The notes: generated from the sequence alone by a model not told the origin. A DNA stretch of 64,000 nt from Bacteroidota bacterium (GCA_030684395.1 JAUXTT010000017.1:186001-250000), one strand, 5' to 3'; positions 9,654 through 19,761 are shown, counted from the first letter of the stretch. Made by a program: numbers and translations.

Positions 9654-10316
9654 TTAATTCTTCGACAAAACATGTATATCCTTCACTTCTATAATTTTCT
9701 TTTCATATCCTTTAAGGGCAGTATTTATCATAGCCGTCCCCAATTGTTTTAAACTACTAATGGAATTGGGAGCCAATAACCGGATCACCGGCAATAACCA
9801 CCCTAAGTATTTATAATAAGTCAATGTATTCCTTAAACCTTTAGTAGGTGACAAAACTCCTGGTCGAAAATTGTAAACCGCTTTGAATGGAAGCTTCATA
9901 AGCTCATTCTCTGTCTTTCCTTTTACACGTGCCCACATGGTTTTTCCTTTTTCGGAGCTATCGGTTCCGGCACCTGAGATATAACAAAAAGTCAGATCCG
10001 AATTTACCCTGCTTAATTCCCTAGCGAAATTTAATGTTAGTATATAAGTGAGTTTGGAAAACTCTTCCTCTTTCATTCCAACAGAAGATACTCCCAAACA
10101 GAAGAAGCATGCATTATATCCCTTCAATTGATTTGCTATCGGACCAATATCATAAAAATCTTTATGAATAATTTCTTTTAGCTTTGGATGCTTTACTTCA
10201 CACGGTTTTCTGCTGATTACTAACACCTCTTCCACATCCCGGTGCAATAAGCACTCATGTAAAACTCCCTCACCTACCATTCCGGTTGCGCCGGTAACAA
10301 TTACCTTAATACCCAT
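9654..10316 (-). CDS. NAD(P)-binding Rossmann-fold protein (atypical short-chain dehydrogenase)
   Basis: A 220-residue cytoplasmic protein with the N-terminal dinucleotide motif VTGATGMVGEGVLHE (GxxGxxG form), followed by an alternating alpha/beta pattern. It resembles the small NAD(P)H-binding proteins related to HIM1/OXR1-associated and YwnB-like families, with FCYISGAGTDSSEKGKTMW and YNFRPGVLSPTKGL in the places where such atypical SDR proteins carry the active-site region. The classic YxxxK pair is not apparent, so catalysis is uncertain; it may bind NADPH as a sensor or act as a reductase. The divergent DoxX-like gene at 10424 shares its upstream region, suggesting joint regulation. Confidence 0.82.
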   Translation of the reverse strand: MGIKVIVTGATGMVGEGVLHECLLHRDVEEVLVISRKPCEVKHPKLKEIIHKDFYDIGPIANQLKGYNACFFCLGVSSVGMKEEEFSKLTYILTLNFARELSRVNSDLTFCYISGAGTDSSEKGKTMWARVKGKTENELMKLPFKAVYNFRPGVLSPTKGLRNTLTYYKYLGWLLPVIRLLAPNSISSLKQLGTAMINTALKGYEKKIIEVKDIHVLSKN

Positions 10317-10423
10317 GGTTACATTGTTTTAAGTTTTTTTATTACAACAAACATTAATACAAACGAATATAAGGAACTTCACCAACATAATAACGTAAAC
10401 AGTAATAAGCAAAATTCATTATC

Positions 10424-10849
10424 ATGGGAACAGCAATTTTAAAACTCAACAAATGGGCAAATGCACATACCAATATAGGTATTGATGCATTGAGGGTGTT
10501 GCTTGGAGCTTTCCTGTTTTACAAAGGAATGTTCTTACTTGGCAACACGGAAGAGTCGATGAAAATTTTAAAGTCTATGCCCGGACTGGGAGGTAACCTC
10601 TTTTTAATTCACTATATCGCCATGGCACATATTTGTGGCGCTGTATTTATTTGTATTGGTTTGTTAACACGTTTATCAAGCGTAATTCAACTTCCTATTT
10701 TAATAGGGGCTGTGGCTGTTAATTTTGTTGGCGAATTTCACGTGGCAAATTTATTGCAGGCAAGTGCATGCTTATTGACCTGCCTGTTTTTTGTTATTTA
10801 TGGTTCCGGTAAGCACTCAGTTGATCACAGCTTGAAACTGCATATGTAA
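10424..10849 (+). CDS. DoxX-like integral membrane protein
   Basis: A 141-residue protein with four hydrophobic helices (about residues 20-37, 60-80, 86-105 and 110-130) and the family signature LRVLLGAFLFYKGMFLLGN near the N-terminus, with the AHICGAVFICIGLLTR segment in the middle. DoxX/SURF4-type proteins are inner-membrane proteins linked to redox metabolism or to quinone and thiosulfate oxidation in a few cases; the role of most members is not known. It is divergent from the NAD(P)-binding gene at 9654, with a 107-bp shared intergenic space, and is followed by a hairpin at 10902-10924. Confidence 0.82.
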   Translation: MGTAILKLNKWANAHTNIGIDALRVLLGAFLFYKGMFLLGNTEESMKILKSMPGLGGNLFLIHYIAMAHICGAVFICIGLLTRLSSVIQLPILIGAVAVNFVGEFHVANLLQASACLLTCLFFVIYGSGKHSVDHSLKLHM

Positions 10850-11335
10850 CAAGTTGAACCTATGAAATACTTCGTGAGTGTTAACCGAATTTTGTTGCTA
10901 TAAAGCCACCCTAAGTGTGGCTTTTAGCTTTTAAGCCAGTGCATATTTCCCCATTTAATTTTCAAGGTTAAAGTTTTCGTTACTCACAATCTTTCATAAG
11001 AACAATTGTATTGAATCTTAAACTCTTGCCATTTGCAAACAACCTGAGTAATCCCAAAACATGCCGTTTCTTCTACAAAAATGAAGCATGCACTTATTTT
11101 CCCTGAAATTTCAAAAGTTTCACACATCTACCATATTCACTGAATTTTTCTTCATTTTACCATTTAATGAATAAGTATAAATACGCATCTAAAAACACGT
11201 ATTCGTACGTATAGGATAAAACATTGTTTTACAGTAATTTAGTAGTAGGCTAAAAGATTGATTTACGCGATGAGGACTTCAGATCCAGAAATTATGTGCG
11301 GCCCGTTTCTCATCAGTTATAAAAAATTAAACAAG
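10850..11335. other. intergenic region before the hybrid kinase gene
   Basis: 486 bases with no convincing coding frame. It holds the terminator-like hairpin downstream of the DoxX-like gene, and then AT-rich DNA that should carry the promoter of the kinase gene. Codons upstream of the chosen kinase start (11258-11335) are open but lack family similarity. Confidence 0.6.
10902..10924 (+). terminator. hairpin downstream of the DoxX-like gene
   Basis: Eight-bp perfect stem AAAGCCAC/GTGGCTTT with a 7-nt loop, followed by a T-rich tail (TTAGCTTTT). It lies 53 bp after the stop codon. The U-run is interrupted, so termination is probable but not certain. Confidence 0.6.
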
Positions 11336-12769
11336 ATGAAACCTTTAAAAATCCTACTTCTTGAAGATTCTGAATCGGACGCAGATATTCTTGAGCGCGT
11401 TTTGAGAAAATCGGGGATCGAATTTTCTGTTAAACAGACCGACACCCGCGAAGACTACAAACAAATGTTAATGGATTTCAAACCGGATCTGATTCTTTCT
11501 GATCATTCTATGGGACCCTTTAATTCATTTGAAGCATTAAAAATTTTTAAAGAAAGTGCTCTTGAAATTCCCTTCATCCTTGTTACCGGTACGGTTTCTG
11601 AAGAGTATGCTGTTAGGGTATTGAAAGAAGGAGCTGATGATTATTTGTTAAAAAATAATTTGACCCGCTTGCCAAATGCAATACTTCACGCTCTCAAAGA
11701 AAAGGAAGCAGAGAGAGAAAAAAAAGAAGCGAATGAGAATCTTAGGCTGCTTTTCCAAAATATAGGGGAGTTCTTTTTCTCCATTGACACTGTCAATAAT
11801 AAATACCATCTGGCATCTGATTCCTGTATAAAAATTTACGGACTTCCAAAAGAGAATTTTTATAATGACACTTCTCTTTGGTTAAGCCTTGTACATCCTG
11901 AGGACAAACACTTATTTGAGGAAGAAAATTTCAAATCGATTACAGAAACCATTTGGCTTGAATACAGGATTATCCGCCCCGACAATAGTATTTGCTGGGT
12001 AGAAAGTAAAATAGTACCAACTTTCGGCGATGAAAAAAAATTAATCAGAATAGATGGCGTTACATCTGATATTACTTCGAGAAAAAACGCCGAAAAAAAA
12101 CTTGAAGTTAAATGTGAAGAATTAAGCACCCTGATCTATCACTTGTCTCACGATCTAAAAGGGCCTGTTGCTTCCACTGCCGGATTGGTAAACCTTTCAA
12201 AAACAGAAATTACTGATCCAACGGCTACAAAATATTTAAGTATGATCGAACAATCGAATAATGCCCTAAACAGGATACTGAACGGGATAATTCAGGTTGT
12301 TTCGGTTGAAACTATAAACGATTCGTTTACAAAACTAAATTTAAAAAACATTGTTGAGGACATTATTAACCTGCATCAAATTAATCCTGAAACAAAAAAA
12401 GTACAATTCATAACCGAGGTGGACATTGATGCGGACTTCCTTTGCCACGAACAATCCATTCATAGTGTTTTATCCAATGTAATAAACAATGCAGTTTCCT
12501 TTCGCAGAGCAACTGATCCGTTGGTAAATGTTTCTATTAAAAAATTAAGTGATTCTATTTGTATCAAAATCAAAGACAACGGACATGGAATTGAAAAAAA
12601 ATATCATGAGAAAATATTTGATGTTTTTTTCAAAGCTAATGAGCATTCAAAAGGATCGGGACTTGGTTTATATATTGTAAAGCGGATTATTGAAAAGCTG
12701 AATGGTAAAATCACACTTGAGAGTAACCCTGAAAAGGGAACCACTTTTACTATATACTTACCTTTATAA
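11336..12769 (+). CDS. response-regulator/PAS/histidine kinase hybrid
   Basis: A 477-residue soluble signalling protein. Start: the ATG at 11336 opens the receiver domain directly (MKPLKILLLEDSESDADILE); an open frame 78 bp upstream has no matching sequence. Residues 1-125 are a receiver domain with phosphoacceptor D56 in LILSDHSMG and the conserved lysine in DDYLLKNNL. Residues about 140-265 are a PAS/PAC domain. The kinase core has the H-box LIYHLSHDLKGP (H272), an N-box (SNVINNAVSF), DNGHGI and the G2 motif GSGLGLYIVKRI. There is no membrane segment, so it is cytoplasmic and probably receives a phosphoryl group or a second input rather than sensing outside signals. No cognate regulator gene is adjacent. 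Confidence 0.93.
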   Translation: MKPLKILLLEDSESDADILERVLRKSGIEFSVKQTDTREDYKQMLMDFKPDLILSDHSMGPFNSFEALKIFKESALEIPFILVTGTVSEEYAVRVLKEGADDYLLKNNLTRLPNAILHALKEKEAEREKKEANENLRLLFQNIGEFFFSIDTVNNKYHLASDSCIKIYGLPKENFYNDTSLWLSLVHPEDKHLFEEENFKSITETIWLEYRIIRPDNSICWVESKIVPTFGDEKKLIRIDGVTSDITSRKNAEKKLEVKCEELSTLIYHLSHDLKGPVASTAGLVNLSKTEITDPTATKYLSMIEQSNNALNRILNGIIQVVSVETINDSFTKLNLKNIVEDIINLHQINPETKKVQFITEVDIDADFLCHEQSIHSVLSNVINNAVSFRRATDPLVNVSIKKLSDSICIKIKDNGHGIEKKYHEKIFDVFFKANEHSKGSGLGLYIVKRIIEKLNGKITLESNPEKGTTFTIYLPL

Positions 12770-12907
12770 TTAGTTTTTCGATCCGATCAATAATCATATT
12801 GATTTAATCTTCCGAACATAAGCCTTTTTTTATTAGCGTAAAAGTAAAGCGATAGGATAAACTATAGGCGGTTAAAAAATAATCCGATCCAACATTCGGG
12901 TACAGGC

Positions 12908-13339
12908 TTACTTTTTTTTCTTTTGAAGTTTTTTTGGAGCTTTCTTTTGTTGAGGTAATGCCTCCCGCAACTGCTCAACTTCATGAGCGAGTTTTTTCAC
13001 TATTTCAGTAAGCCCTTCAAAATCCGACTTATTAACGAAACCGTATGAACTTGGTCTTTCAGTTACTATAGAAATTTGCTTTTCCTCAAAAAATTCACTT
13101 ATCGGAACCTTAAGCAATTTGGCTAATTTAAAAAGGTACTCGGTATTAACGTCAATCTCTCCCCGCTCAATTTTACCAAAATTGCCTCCACTCATTCCAA
13201 TCTCTTCGGCCACATACTCTTGGTTAAACCCAGCCAGTTGACGGTACTTTCTGATTCTATCTCCTACTTTTTTGCTCACACACAAATTTCCGCTGCACAA
13301 ACCTAAATTAATAATCAATATGTAATACATATTTGTCAT
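12908..13339 (-). CDS. XRE-family helix-turn-helix regulator
   Basis: A DNA-binding protein of up to 143 residues. The HTH_3 domain spans about residues 25-80 (VGDRIRKYRQLAGFNQEYVA, then EEIGMSGGNFGKIERGEIDV), with the recognition helix around SGGNFGKIERG. A variable middle is followed by a hydrophilic heptad-like segment (LTEIVKKLAHEVEQLREALP) that could dimerise and by a lysine-rich tail. The first 21 residues (MTNMYYILIINLGLCSGNLC) look unlike the family, so the true start may be the in-frame GTG at about 13276. Regulatory target unknown; the gene at 13410 is divergent and could be one. Confidence 0.85.
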   Translation of the reverse strand: MTNMYYILIINLGLCSGNLCVSKKVGDRIRKYRQLAGFNQEYVAEEIGMSGGNFGKIERGEIDVNTEYLFKLAKLLKVPISEFFEEKQISIVTERPSSYGFVNKSDFEGLTEIVKKLAHEVEQLREALPQQKKAPKKLQKKKK

Positions 13340-13409
13340 TTAAAGACTATTTATGTATTTTTGAGACAATAATCCAATCTTTCTTGTCTTTCACTACAAA
13401 AACATTAGC

Positions 13410-13943
13410 ATGGAAAGCGGCCAAACAACATCGACCCTAAAAAACATAAAAGAACTCATTGCCATTCTTGAACCTTATGCCCCAGTATGGCAGGAATGGA
13501 AAGAAAGCGGAGCCTGTATTTTAAGTAAACAGGAAATTGCGCTGCTTCAAAATTACTTAGCCACGGGTTCACATTTAAATTCCTGTTTGGAGTTTGGCAT
13601 CTCCATCTCAGATGCAACAGACACGCTGAATCGAATCAAACTCATGTTGTGTTGGGACTCCCTGAAACTTGGAAGCTGGCTAACCGAACGTATGCTCGAA
13701 AAACAAGGAATCATTACCTATGAATCGCAACAGGACAAGTTCCTGAATTCTCCACTGATCTTTTTACACATGCCTTACGATCTAAAAATCCGGTTAAGGT
13801 ATTTATCAGAATACACTATGGGTGATATACTGGCAAAATATACCGAGATTAAATTAAGAGCTCACTGGTCGTTAACTGATGAATTAGTCAATGAATTGAA
13901 AGAACTGCTTAAGCAAAATAATTGTTTGAGTCTATTAAAATAG
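13410..13943 (+). CDS. conserved hypothetical protein
   Basis: A 177-residue, mostly alpha-helical soluble protein that I do not recognise. It lacks a signal peptide and membrane segments. The middle contains ISDATDTLNRIKLMLCWDSL and the C-terminal part is rich in leucine and lysine (LTDELVNELKELLKQNNCLS). The segment SKQEIALLQNYLATGSHLNS could be a helix-turn-helix of the sigma-region-4-like kind, which would make it a DNA-binding protein, but this is weak. It is divergent from the XRE regulator with a 70-bp gap. Confidence 0.7.
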   Translation: MESGQTTSTLKNIKELIAILEPYAPVWQEWKESGACILSKQEIALLQNYLATGSHLNSCLEFGISISDATDTLNRIKLMLCWDSLKLGSWLTERMLEKQGIITYESQQDKFLNSPLIFLHMPYDLKIRLRYLSEYTMGDILAKYTEIKLRAHWSLTDELVNELKELLKQNNCLSLLK

Positions 13944-14021
13944 GCATTATGCTTCTTGATTAAAATAAGACCAAAAAACCATCTGTAAATTCAATATATT
14001 TGCCTTCCCTAAAAAGAACAA

Positions 14022-16505
14022 TTGAGTTTCGATCCATTCACAATACAACTCCCTGTAACCGAAATTATTTCTGATGTAAGAAAAGAACTTGCTGCAGGAA
14101 ACACACTTATCATAAATGCCCCTCCTGGTGCAGGAAAAAGCACATTACTTCCATTAGCTTTGTTTGAAGAAAATTGGCTCCAAGGAAAAAAGATCATTAT
14201 GCTGGAGCCACGTCGTTTGGCAGCAAAAACAATTGCTTCACGAATGGCTTCTTTATTGGATGAAGAAGTAGGGCAAACAATTGGTTATCGCATTCGGTTT
14301 GAAAGCAAAATAGGCGCAACAACAAAAATAGAAGTAGTAACTGAAGGAATTTTAACCCGCATGTTGCATCACGACAATGCTCTTGAAAATGTTGCGCTTG
14401 TAGTATTTGATGAATTTCACGAACGTAATTTACATGCTGATCTTGCGCTTGCTTTGTGCAGAGAAGCACAGCAAGTATTAAGGCCAGATCTGAGAATATT
14501 GATCATGTCGGCAACATTAAATATGCCGCAATTAAAAGCATTATTAAATGCGCCTGTTATAGAAAGTGAAGGAAGACAATATCCTGTTGACGTTATTTAT
14601 GCAGGTGATGCTGATGAAACCTTGTTGCCTGAATTGACTGCCCGTATTGTTTACAAAGCAGTGCAGGAGCATGAAGGCGATGCTCTGGTATTTTTACCGG
14701 GTGAAGCAGAAATAAAAAAGTGTGCTGAACTTTTAGAAACACAATTGCAAAATTTCTGTATTCATCCATTGTATGGAATGCTACCTCAGCACGAACAGTT
14801 TCTTGCAATCGTTCCAAACAAATTCGGGAAAAGAAAAATTGTATTGGCTACTTCCATTGCAGAAACCAGTTTAACCATAGAAGGCGTAAGAATAGTTATT
14901 GATTCGGGTTTTGGAAGAAGTTCCAAATTTGACATTCGTTCAGGCTTATCTCGCTTGGAAACAAATCGCATTTCAAAAGATGCTGCTGATCAAAGAGCAG
15001 GACGAGCTGGCCGATTAAACAGTGGTGTGTGTTATCGTATGTGGACATTAGCTACACACCAAAGATTGGCTGAGCATCGTGTGCCGGAGATAATGGAAGC
15101 TGACCTTGCTTCATTAATGTTAGATATGGCAAAATGGGGTGTGAGCGATATTACTCAATTAACATGGTTAACACCTCCGCCTAAAACCTCTTTGAATCAG
15201 GCTTCTGATACTTTACATCAAATTACCGCACTGGAGAACGGAAAAATTACAGAGCACGGAAAACAAATTCATCAATTGGCCTGTCATCCCCGTATTGCGC
15301 ACATGTTATTAATGGCGGCTGATACGAAGATGAAACAGTTGGCAACCGATATTGCTGCTGTGCTCGAAGAAAGAGATCCTTTGCCTCGCGACAGTGGTAT
15401 TGATATTAATATACGTATTGAAGCTTTACGCAGACAGAGAGGAAATAAAAGTTTAGGAAATAAATTTTCACGCATCGAAAAGAATGCGATTTCTTATCGT
15501 AAGTTATTGAATCTGGACGCAGACAATAGTGCTTATGATTCTCACGATACAGGTTTGCTGCTTGCATATGCTTATCCCGAACGAATTGCTTCTGCTAAAC
15601 CGGGAAACAATGCCCAGTTTCAATTAGCCAACGGAAAAATTGCAACAGCCGGGCATCGTGATGATCTTGCACACGAGGCATGGCTGGCAGTTGCCAATAT
15701 GGATCTGCGTGATGGTTTAGGGAAAATATTTTTAGCCGCTCCCTTAAATCCAAAGGATCTTTTACCGATGGTGAAAGAGCAGGAAACTATTTTGTGGGAC
15801 ACACGCAAAGGTGGATTGGTGGCAACAAAAGAATTAAAGATCGGAAGCATTGTTTTACAATCGAAACCTATTAATCATTTTAAAGAAGAGCTGGTGATAG
15901 AAGCTATTTGCAAAGCCCTAGAGAAAGAAGGAGAAAATTTGCTTGACTTTAATGAGGACATGAAGCAATTGCAAAACCGGATCCTGAGCCTGAAGATCTG
16001 GAATCCTTCTGACAGCTGGCCTGATGTGAGTACAGAAAAACTGTTAAACACAACAAAAGAATGGTTGGCTCCTTATCTTAAAGGTGTAAAAAAAGCCGAG
16101 GACTTAAAACGTATAGCTATTTCGGAGGCATTGTACCATTCCCTTGATTGGGAGATACAAAATCAATTAAACACATTGGCTCCTTCTAAGTTGGAGGTGC
16201 CAAGTGGTTCAAAAATTCATATCGAATACTTTGCAAATGGAGCTACTCCTGTTCTTTCAGTAAGATTGCAGGAGGTGTTTGGATTAAGTGATACTCCCAC
16301 ATTAAACAATGGAAAAATAAAAGTAGTGATGCACTTGTTATCGCCGGGATACAAACCTGTTCAGGTAACTACCGATCTAAAAAGTTTCTGGAATAATCTT
16401 TATCACGAAGTAAAAAAGGAATTACAACGCAAATATTCTAAACACAGCTGGCCTGATGATCCATGGACTGCCGATGCTGTAGCAAAAGGGAGAAGTAGGA
16501 AGTAA
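14022..16505 (+). CDS. hrpB: ATP-dependent helicase HrpB
   Basis: A DEAH/RHA-type superfamily 2 helicase of 827 residues, the normal HrpB length; its cellular role in bacteria is poorly defined. Motifs in order: Walker A NAPPGAGKSTLLP near residue 33, Ia LEPRRLAAKTIA, TEGILTRML, DEFH box FDEFHERNLHADL, MSATLN (III), LATSIAETSLTIEGVRIVID (V) and DQRAGRAGR (VI), followed by the HA2 region and the HrpB-specific C-terminal domain ending in HSWPDDPW. The start is the TTG at 14022: a stop lies four codons upstream in frame and the next Met is inside the helicase core. The gene stands alone, convergent with the FGE-type gene at 16521. Confidence 0.95.
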   Translation: MSFDPFTIQLPVTEIISDVRKELAAGNTLIINAPPGAGKSTLLPLALFEENWLQGKKIIMLEPRRLAAKTIASRMASLLDEEVGQTIGYRIRFESKIGATTKIEVVTEGILTRMLHHDNALENVALVVFDEFHERNLHADLALALCREAQQVLRPDLRILIMSATLNMPQLKALLNAPVIESEGRQYPVDVIYAGDADETLLPELTARIVYKAVQEHEGDALVFLPGEAEIKKCAELLETQLQNFCIHPLYGMLPQHEQFLAIVPNKFGKRKIVLATSIAETSLTIEGVRIVIDSGFGRSSKFDIRSGLSRLETNRISKDAADQRAGRAGRLNSGVCYRMWTLATHQRLAEHRVPEIMEADLASLMLDMAKWGVSDITQLTWLTPPPKTSLNQASDTLHQITALENGKITEHGKQIHQLACHPRIAHMLLMAADTKMKQLATDIAAVLEERDPLPRDSGIDINIRIEALRRQRGNKSLGNKFSRIEKNAISYRKLLNLDADNSAYDSHDTGLLLAYAYPERIASAKPGNNAQFQLANGKIATAGHRDDLAHEAWLAVANMDLRDGLGKIFLAAPLNPKDLLPMVKEQETILWDTRKGGLVATKELKIGSIVLQSKPINHFKEELVIEAICKALEKEGENLLDFNEDMKQLQNRILSLKIWNPSDSWPDVSTEKLLNTTKEWLAPYLKGVKKAEDLKRIAISEALYHSLDWEIQNQLNTLAPSKLEVPSGSKIHIEYFANGATPVLSVRLQEVFGLSDTPTLNNGKIKVVMHLLSPGYKPVQVTTDLKSFWNNLYHEVKKELQRKYSKHSWPDDPWTADAVAKGRSRK

Positions 16506-16520
16506 CCATTCTGTTTTATT

Positions 16521-17885
16521 CTAATACAATTTCCAAAAATTCTCTACAAATTTATCCAACTTAGCAACATCACTATCACTTGTAGATTTGGTTGTCCAGC
16601 AAACCCTATACAGCTTTCCATTCTTTTTATACTCTATACTGCTATAGTGTCTTAAATAATTTTTATCTATGGAAGCTACTTTTTCATCAAGCGTCCACAT
16701 GCTTTCCAAATTCAGTTTATCAGCGGAATTAAACAGATCTGTGATCAGCTTGTTTGGTTTTTTTTCAGGCAGAGTATTCTGTTCTCCTAGATTGAGTTCA
16801 TACATGTTTGCACTATTCTCAAAAACACAAATTCCTTCGGGATAGTTCCCTGTTTTCACTAACAAATAATCTCCTGCTTCGGCAGGTTTAAATTTATTGG
16901 TGTCGTTTTTTATTAATGAACTTATCACAGGAGTCATAGTTGAACCATCCACCACTTCAGCTATCAACCTTAAACCCAACCATTTTTCCGGTTTATTGTA
17001 ATATTGAATTGCTTCAGGCGAACATTCTTTCGCTACCTGCAAATAGCTACCACCCTTTGCAATACCTTTTTCGCTAGTCATTTCTGCGGCATTTCCCGGC
17101 ATATTATACAAACCAATCCAATTTGGGTTATAACCGTATACCATATAAAGCTCGTTTCCAAAATACTTACTTGCAAATAAATTTTCCTTACAGGTATCTT
17201 TCCCCGCACAATTGTACAGAGCACATCCCTTTTCGTTTTTTCCGGCATATAATTGTGCTATTGCTTTCGGACATAGTGTTTTGCTTTTGTAGGTACATGC
17301 TTCCATTCCTTTTCTTTCAATCTCTTCAAACTCTTTTGATGTAGGTAATCTGAATACTATTTTTCTGTATGGGTTTTCTTCCTGATCCGTTAACTTTTTG
17401 TTGCATTTTTCTGTACACCAATCCGCAAAAGCATTTGCCTGCTCGTAGCCAATGCCCGTAATTGGTCTATTATAAGGGTTAAGTGCGGAATTATCTACGT
17501 CCTTAATTTTTTCTTTCGGAGGATAATTGTTTTGTTCCAAAAATTTCTTTTCATTTATCCAGCTTATTTCTATTGGGTTTTCCGGGTCATTTTTTTTAAA
17601 CCCCTTTTCAGTGTTTATGAATGGATACAAAACACATTCCTTTGAAGGAATCAGTTCTTTCATCTCGTCTTCGGAACTATAGTTTGATACGTCCTCCAAA
17701 AAAGTTAAATAATCGTCAACAGAAACTTCCGTTCGACCTATTGCCAGACGGCCTTTTTCAAGAACCACAAAGCCCCACTGATCTTTTTTCAATTCTGGAT
17801 TCAGGGTAAAAATCGCTTCATGTTTTTGTGAGTAAGCTGATAAAAACACGAAGCATAGAAAGAAAAGAGGAATGATCTTATTCAT
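16521..17885 (-). CDS. SUMF1/formylglycine-generating-enzyme-type exported protein
   Basis: A 454-residue protein with a Sec signal peptide (MNKIIPLFFLCFVFLSAYSQ). The middle is an FGE-sulfatase domain: GRTEVSVDDYLTFLEDV, NPYNRPITGIGYEQANAFAD, FRLPTSKEFEEIERKG, YNMPGNAAEMTSEKGIAKGG and WLGLRLIAEV. This fold in Bacteroidota includes the gliding lipoproteins GldJ and GldK, but this protein lacks a lipobox and is not close enough to be called either. The last ~120 residues are a different, unrecognised domain. Several cysteines (CTYKSKTLCPKA, GCALYNCAGKDTC) suggest disulfides. Catalytic cysteines of true formylglycine enzymes are not apparent, so it is probably structural or carbohydrate-binding. 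Confidence 0.8.
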   Translation of the reverse strand: MNKIIPLFFLCFVFLSAYSQKHEAIFTLNPELKKDQWGFVVLEKGRLAIGRTEVSVDDYLTFLEDVSNYSSEDEMKELIPSKECVLYPFINTEKGFKKNDPENPIEISWINEKKFLEQNNYPPKEKIKDVDNSALNPYNRPITGIGYEQANAFADWCTEKCNKKLTDQEENPYRKIVFRLPTSKEFEEIERKGMEACTYKSKTLCPKAIAQLYAGKNEKGCALYNCAGKDTCKENLFASKYFGNELYMVYGYNPNWIGLYNMPGNAAEMTSEKGIAKGGSYLQVAKECSPEAIQYYNKPEKWLGLRLIAEVVDGSTMTPVISSLIKNDTNKFKPAEAGDYLLVKTGNYPEGICVFENSANMYELNLGEQNTLPEKKPNKLITDLFNSADKLNLESMWTLDEKVASIDKNYLRHYSSIEYKKNGKLYRVCWTTKSTSDSDVAKLDKFVENFWKLY

Positions 17886-17977
17886 GATTTAAGGGCTAGA
17901 ATTTAATGTAGTGTAAATATAAAGGAAAATAATTCACTGATTATCAGCATTGATACGGATGTTGTATGAATCAAAGA

Positions 17978-19528
17978 TCATAATATGCCTTTTGGAATAA
18001 CTCTTCGGGCATAAGTCTTTTTCAGTTTTTCCATACCTGCTGCTCCATCAGGATTAAAATTAAAAGTCGTTTCCCATGAGTTTTCAGGTTTGAATTCTTC
18101 GTTCATTCCTTTTAAAACACTGGCTGAGATCTTATCTGAATAAATAATCGTTACACATTCCGTATTTAAGTTGGCACTTCTTGGGTCGAGATTAAATGTT
18201 CCTATCACTGTGATCTTTCCATCAATCACCATCGACTTTGCATGTAATCCAAAAATGGGGGTATAATTTAATTCCTTTTGAAGAGCACCTGTCATCATCT
18301 TAAAACGTTCTTTTGAATCAGGCTTAAATTCAAAAACACGAACTCCTGTTTCTAACAATTCTTTTCTATCTTTTTGATATCCGGAAAAAGCTTCGAGATT
18401 ATCAGTAGAAGCGAGGCTATTCGTTAGGATTCTAATTTTAACTCCTCTTTTTGCTGCCTCACTAAACAATTTTTTTCCAAGTTCAGTAGTAACCAAATAT
18501 GGTGATTGAATCTCAATAGATGTTTTTGCGCACTTTACCAAACTGATCAAAGAGTCAGTTGTGATGCCCCCTTTCTTAATTTCTTTATAAGCGTTTTTCC
18601 CGGGTAAGTCAGAAACAAAATTCACGCTATCTAACCAAACAAGATCTCCCGATGTTTGAATGTCTTTAAATGCTTCAGGTAGTTTCTTCATTTTTTCCCG
18701 AACCTGCGGCCAGAAATTTTCCGGGTTACAAGCGTATTGATGCAAACGGTCAAATCTTGTACTATCATTAAAATCTGTATTCGGTTCATCAACAAGATCT
18801 GTAATAGGAACGCTCAATGTATCGCTCCAAAAAATTTCAAATGAAGCTTGTACATTCTTAACTGTCTTTCCAAGTAATAACACATCTCTATCGCGAAAGT
18901 TGTATTCGTGATCGTAATCAAAATACTCGTCTGCAATGTTTCTTCCTCCGGTTATTACAACTTTCCCATCAACAATAAATGTTTTATTATGCATCCGTTG
19001 ATTCGCATTTCTAAAGTCGGTTCCAAACTTCTTTATCTTTTGCGCAATGTTTTTACCAATGTTAATTCCCGGGTTGTAGATCTTAATTGAAATGTTTTCG
19101 TGCGAATCCATTGCCAGAATATCGTGTGCACTCGCATCTACTAAAATATCATCCACAAGTATTCTCACTTTCACTCCCCTGTCAGCGGCTCTTACCAAAT
19201 AATCACAGGCAATTAAACCCACATTATCGGTAGAAAAAATAAAATACTGAATATCGATTGTGCCTTCCGCATACTCACTCAGCCATGCACGTGTTATCAT
19301 AGAGCCATCTCCATCTTCCAGCACATAAACACCCGTTTTATCTTTCATTAATTCAGCAACAGGCTCTAGTTCTTTTGAAAGACTAAGGGAATCGTTACGG
19401 TGAATGCTTGAGCAAAAATCTTTTGTATAAACGGGGATTTCTTTTGGTGTTTCGGAGCAGGAGGTTAAATAGAAAGCGCTTACAAAAAAAAGAAAAGTTT
19501 GAATTGTTGATCTTATACAAATAATCAT
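17978..19528 (-). CDS. phospholipase D family lipoprotein (cardiolipin-synthase-like)
   Basis: A 516-residue phosphatidyl-transferase-fold enzyme with two HKD motifs. The first is in RMHNKTFIVDGKVVITGGRN with the downstream IADEYFDYD; the second in FGLHAKSMVIDGKITVIGTF followed by NLDPRSANLNTE. The N-terminus is hydrophobic and ends in a lipobox-like LTSCSE, so it is probably an exported lipoprotein facing the periplasm. The two-motif arrangement fits cardiolipin synthase or a YmdC/ClsC-type phospholipase. There is no partner gene, so substrate specificity is unknown. Confidence 0.9.
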   Translation of the reverse strand: MIICIRSTIQTFLFFVSAFYLTSCSETPKEIPVYTKDFCSSIHRNDSLSLSKELEPVAELMKDKTGVYVLEDGDGSMITRAWLSEYAEGTIDIQYFIFSTDNVGLIACDYLVRAADRGVKVRILVDDILVDASAHDILAMDSHENISIKIYNPGINIGKNIAQKIKKFGTDFRNANQRMHNKTFIVDGKVVITGGRNIADEYFDYDHEYNFRDRDVLLLGKTVKNVQASFEIFWSDTLSVPITDLVDEPNTDFNDSTRFDRLHQYACNPENFWPQVREKMKKLPEAFKDIQTSGDLVWLDSVNFVSDLPGKNAYKEIKKGGITTDSLISLVKCAKTSIEIQSPYLVTTELGKKLFSEAAKRGVKIRILTNSLASTDNLEAFSGYQKDRKELLETGVRVFEFKPDSKERFKMMTGALQKELNYTPIFGLHAKSMVIDGKITVIGTFNLDPRSANLNTECVTIIYSDKISASVLKGMNEEFKPENSWETTFNFNPDGAAGMEKLKKTYARRVIPKGIL

Positions 19529-19761
19529 GCACAGAAAATTTTAGTTCGTAAATTAAAGATCGAAGTTAAACTTTCTGCTTAATATATTTTCGAACTATAT
19601 AATCTCATTATGCTTTTCGGAAGAAAACCATCAACTCAGCATTTCCTCTTTATTGGTGTCCGAGAAAAGGCACAAGCATCACCTTTGCTAATTATGTTTT
19701 CCAAATATTCCATCCTGCTTCTTTATCCATATGACTAGCTTTTTTTATTTGTAACATTTGG

